A stretch of DNA of 5,313 nucleotides from Candidatus Bathyarchaeota archaeon (GTDB lineage Archaea; Thermoproteota; Bathyarchaeia; TCS64): assembly GCA_937877765.1 (NCBI GenBank), contig CALGBN010000243.1:1-5313 (forward strand), in the 5' to 3' direction. Made by a program: the position numbers and the translations under genes. Below, piece by piece: positions 4,863 to 5,313 of this stretch. Below the pieces are notes generated by a model, which was not told the origin of the DNA, searched no databases, and saw only the letters and a program-made list of their open reading frames with translations. How positions within the stretch are numbered: the first letter of the stretch is position 1; each line of letters begins with the position of its first letter.

Positions 4863-5313
4863 TTAGATGGATGGGGGATCAGAAAACTCCCCGAGAACAT
4901 AGCTTGTAAACCAGATATACCCGGCAGCATCATCGCTACTGTACTCTGATCCATGTCCGGGGCATACGATCTCATAGTTTGGCACTAATGTATACATGTC
5001 TGTAAGTGTCACCTGCCAGTCTGCGATGAAGTCGTAAATAGGTGTTAACTGATATAGGGTCAAAGCAGTGAACCAACTTGTTGTAAAGGTAAAGTCAAGG
5101 GGGTCGGTGGTTGGTTGTTCTATTATTACGTCACCGGTGAATACATACGAGTTATGCCAGTTTTCATATGATAAAACTAAATGACCCATAGTGTGCCCTG
5201 GAGCATATTCATAGTCGAATCCACACCACAAGGGTAACTCTTCATAGGTGAAATCAGGAGTGTATCCAGTATAGAGAAACATTTCTGGTGACTCGTAATA
5301 CGGACCAGAAGCC
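4863..5313 (-). CDS. metallo-beta-lactamase-fold hydrolase, strongly acidic (partial, C-terminal part)
   Basis: This is the C-terminal 149 residues of a glyoxalase II/beta-lactamase-like protein; the frame stays open through the right edge, so the ATG at 5282 is probably internal. Three of the family's metal motifs are visible in order: APGHTMGH (37-44; His40 as ligand), FTGDV (58-62; Asp61) and CPGHG (117-121; His120). The HxHxDH motif would lie off the window. The stretch between TGD and CPGHG is longer than in compact members and rich in Thr and aromatic residues. There are 21 Asp/Glu and no Lys or Arg in the visible part, and 31 Tyr/Phe/Trp. That composition differs sharply from ProS and carbamate kinase nearby and could suit an exported or surface protein, but the N-terminus needed to see a signal peptide is missing. 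Substrate unknown. Confidence 0.85.
   Translation of the reverse strand, partial: ASGPYYESPEMFLYTGYTPDFTYEELPLWCGFDYEYAPGHTMGHLVLSYENWHNSYVFTGDVIIEQPTTDPLDFTFTTSWFTALTLYQLTPIYDFIADWQVTLTDMYTLVPNYEIVCPGHGSEYSSDDAAGYIWFTSYVLGEFSDPPSI

Noticed and set aside
4669..5313. AbrB-type gene as the antitoxin of a toxin-antitoxin pair
   Set aside because: The only close neighbours are proS and a convergent MBL-fold gene; neither is a toxin and neither is co-oriented with it.

Overview
The window reads as archaeal chromosomal DNA. The main reasons are an archaeal/eukaryotic-type prolyl-tRNA synthetase with the C-terminal cysteine domain and terminal Tyr, a Sulfolobus LacS-like GH1 glycosidase, a HemK2/Mtq2-like methyltransferase, a small FUN14-family membrane protein, an AbrB-type DNA-binding protein, and promoters in which a TATA-like box lies about 26 nt ahead of a start codon that has no Shine-Dalgarno (SD) sequence. 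I cannot name the lineage from sequence alone; an Asgard or TACK-group archaeon would fit but is only a guess.

Layout, left to right. Positions 1-652 (minus) hold the N-terminal 217 residues of a GH1 beta-glycosidase that runs off the left edge. Positions 653-818 are a divergent AT-rich promoter region with an 11-bp direct repeat spaced by exactly 30 bp. Carbamate kinase (plus) follows, then a 106-residue FUN14-family membrane protein (plus) with its own apparent leaderless promoter. The FUN14 gene overlaps tail to tail with a HemK2/Mtq2-like methyltransferase (minus). A divergent short gene (plus) at 2732-3106 has both ends of a PqqB-like metallo-beta-lactamase but lacks the middle and the HxHxDH metal site. 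It ends on a CTAG palindrome that also supplies the stop of prolyl-tRNA synthetase (minus, 3103-4557). A divergent 61-residue AbrB/SpoVT protein (plus) follows. The right edge holds the C-terminal part of a second metallo-beta-lactamase-fold protein (minus), strongly acidic and with no Lys or Arg in the visible 149 residues.

The genes look like mostly single transcription units with alternating strands, not an operon or a defence or mobile island. ProS and the methyltransferase both belong to translation (tRNA charging; probable release-factor modification), while carbamate kinase and GH1 are metabolic. No RNA genes, CRISPR arrays, insertion sequences or attachment sites were seen. I did not find a convincing new multi-gene system. 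The points most worth a second look are the internally shortened PqqB-like gene, the K/R-free MBL protein, the spaced repeats between GH1 and carbamate kinase, and the NTPY variant of the methyltransferase catalytic motif.
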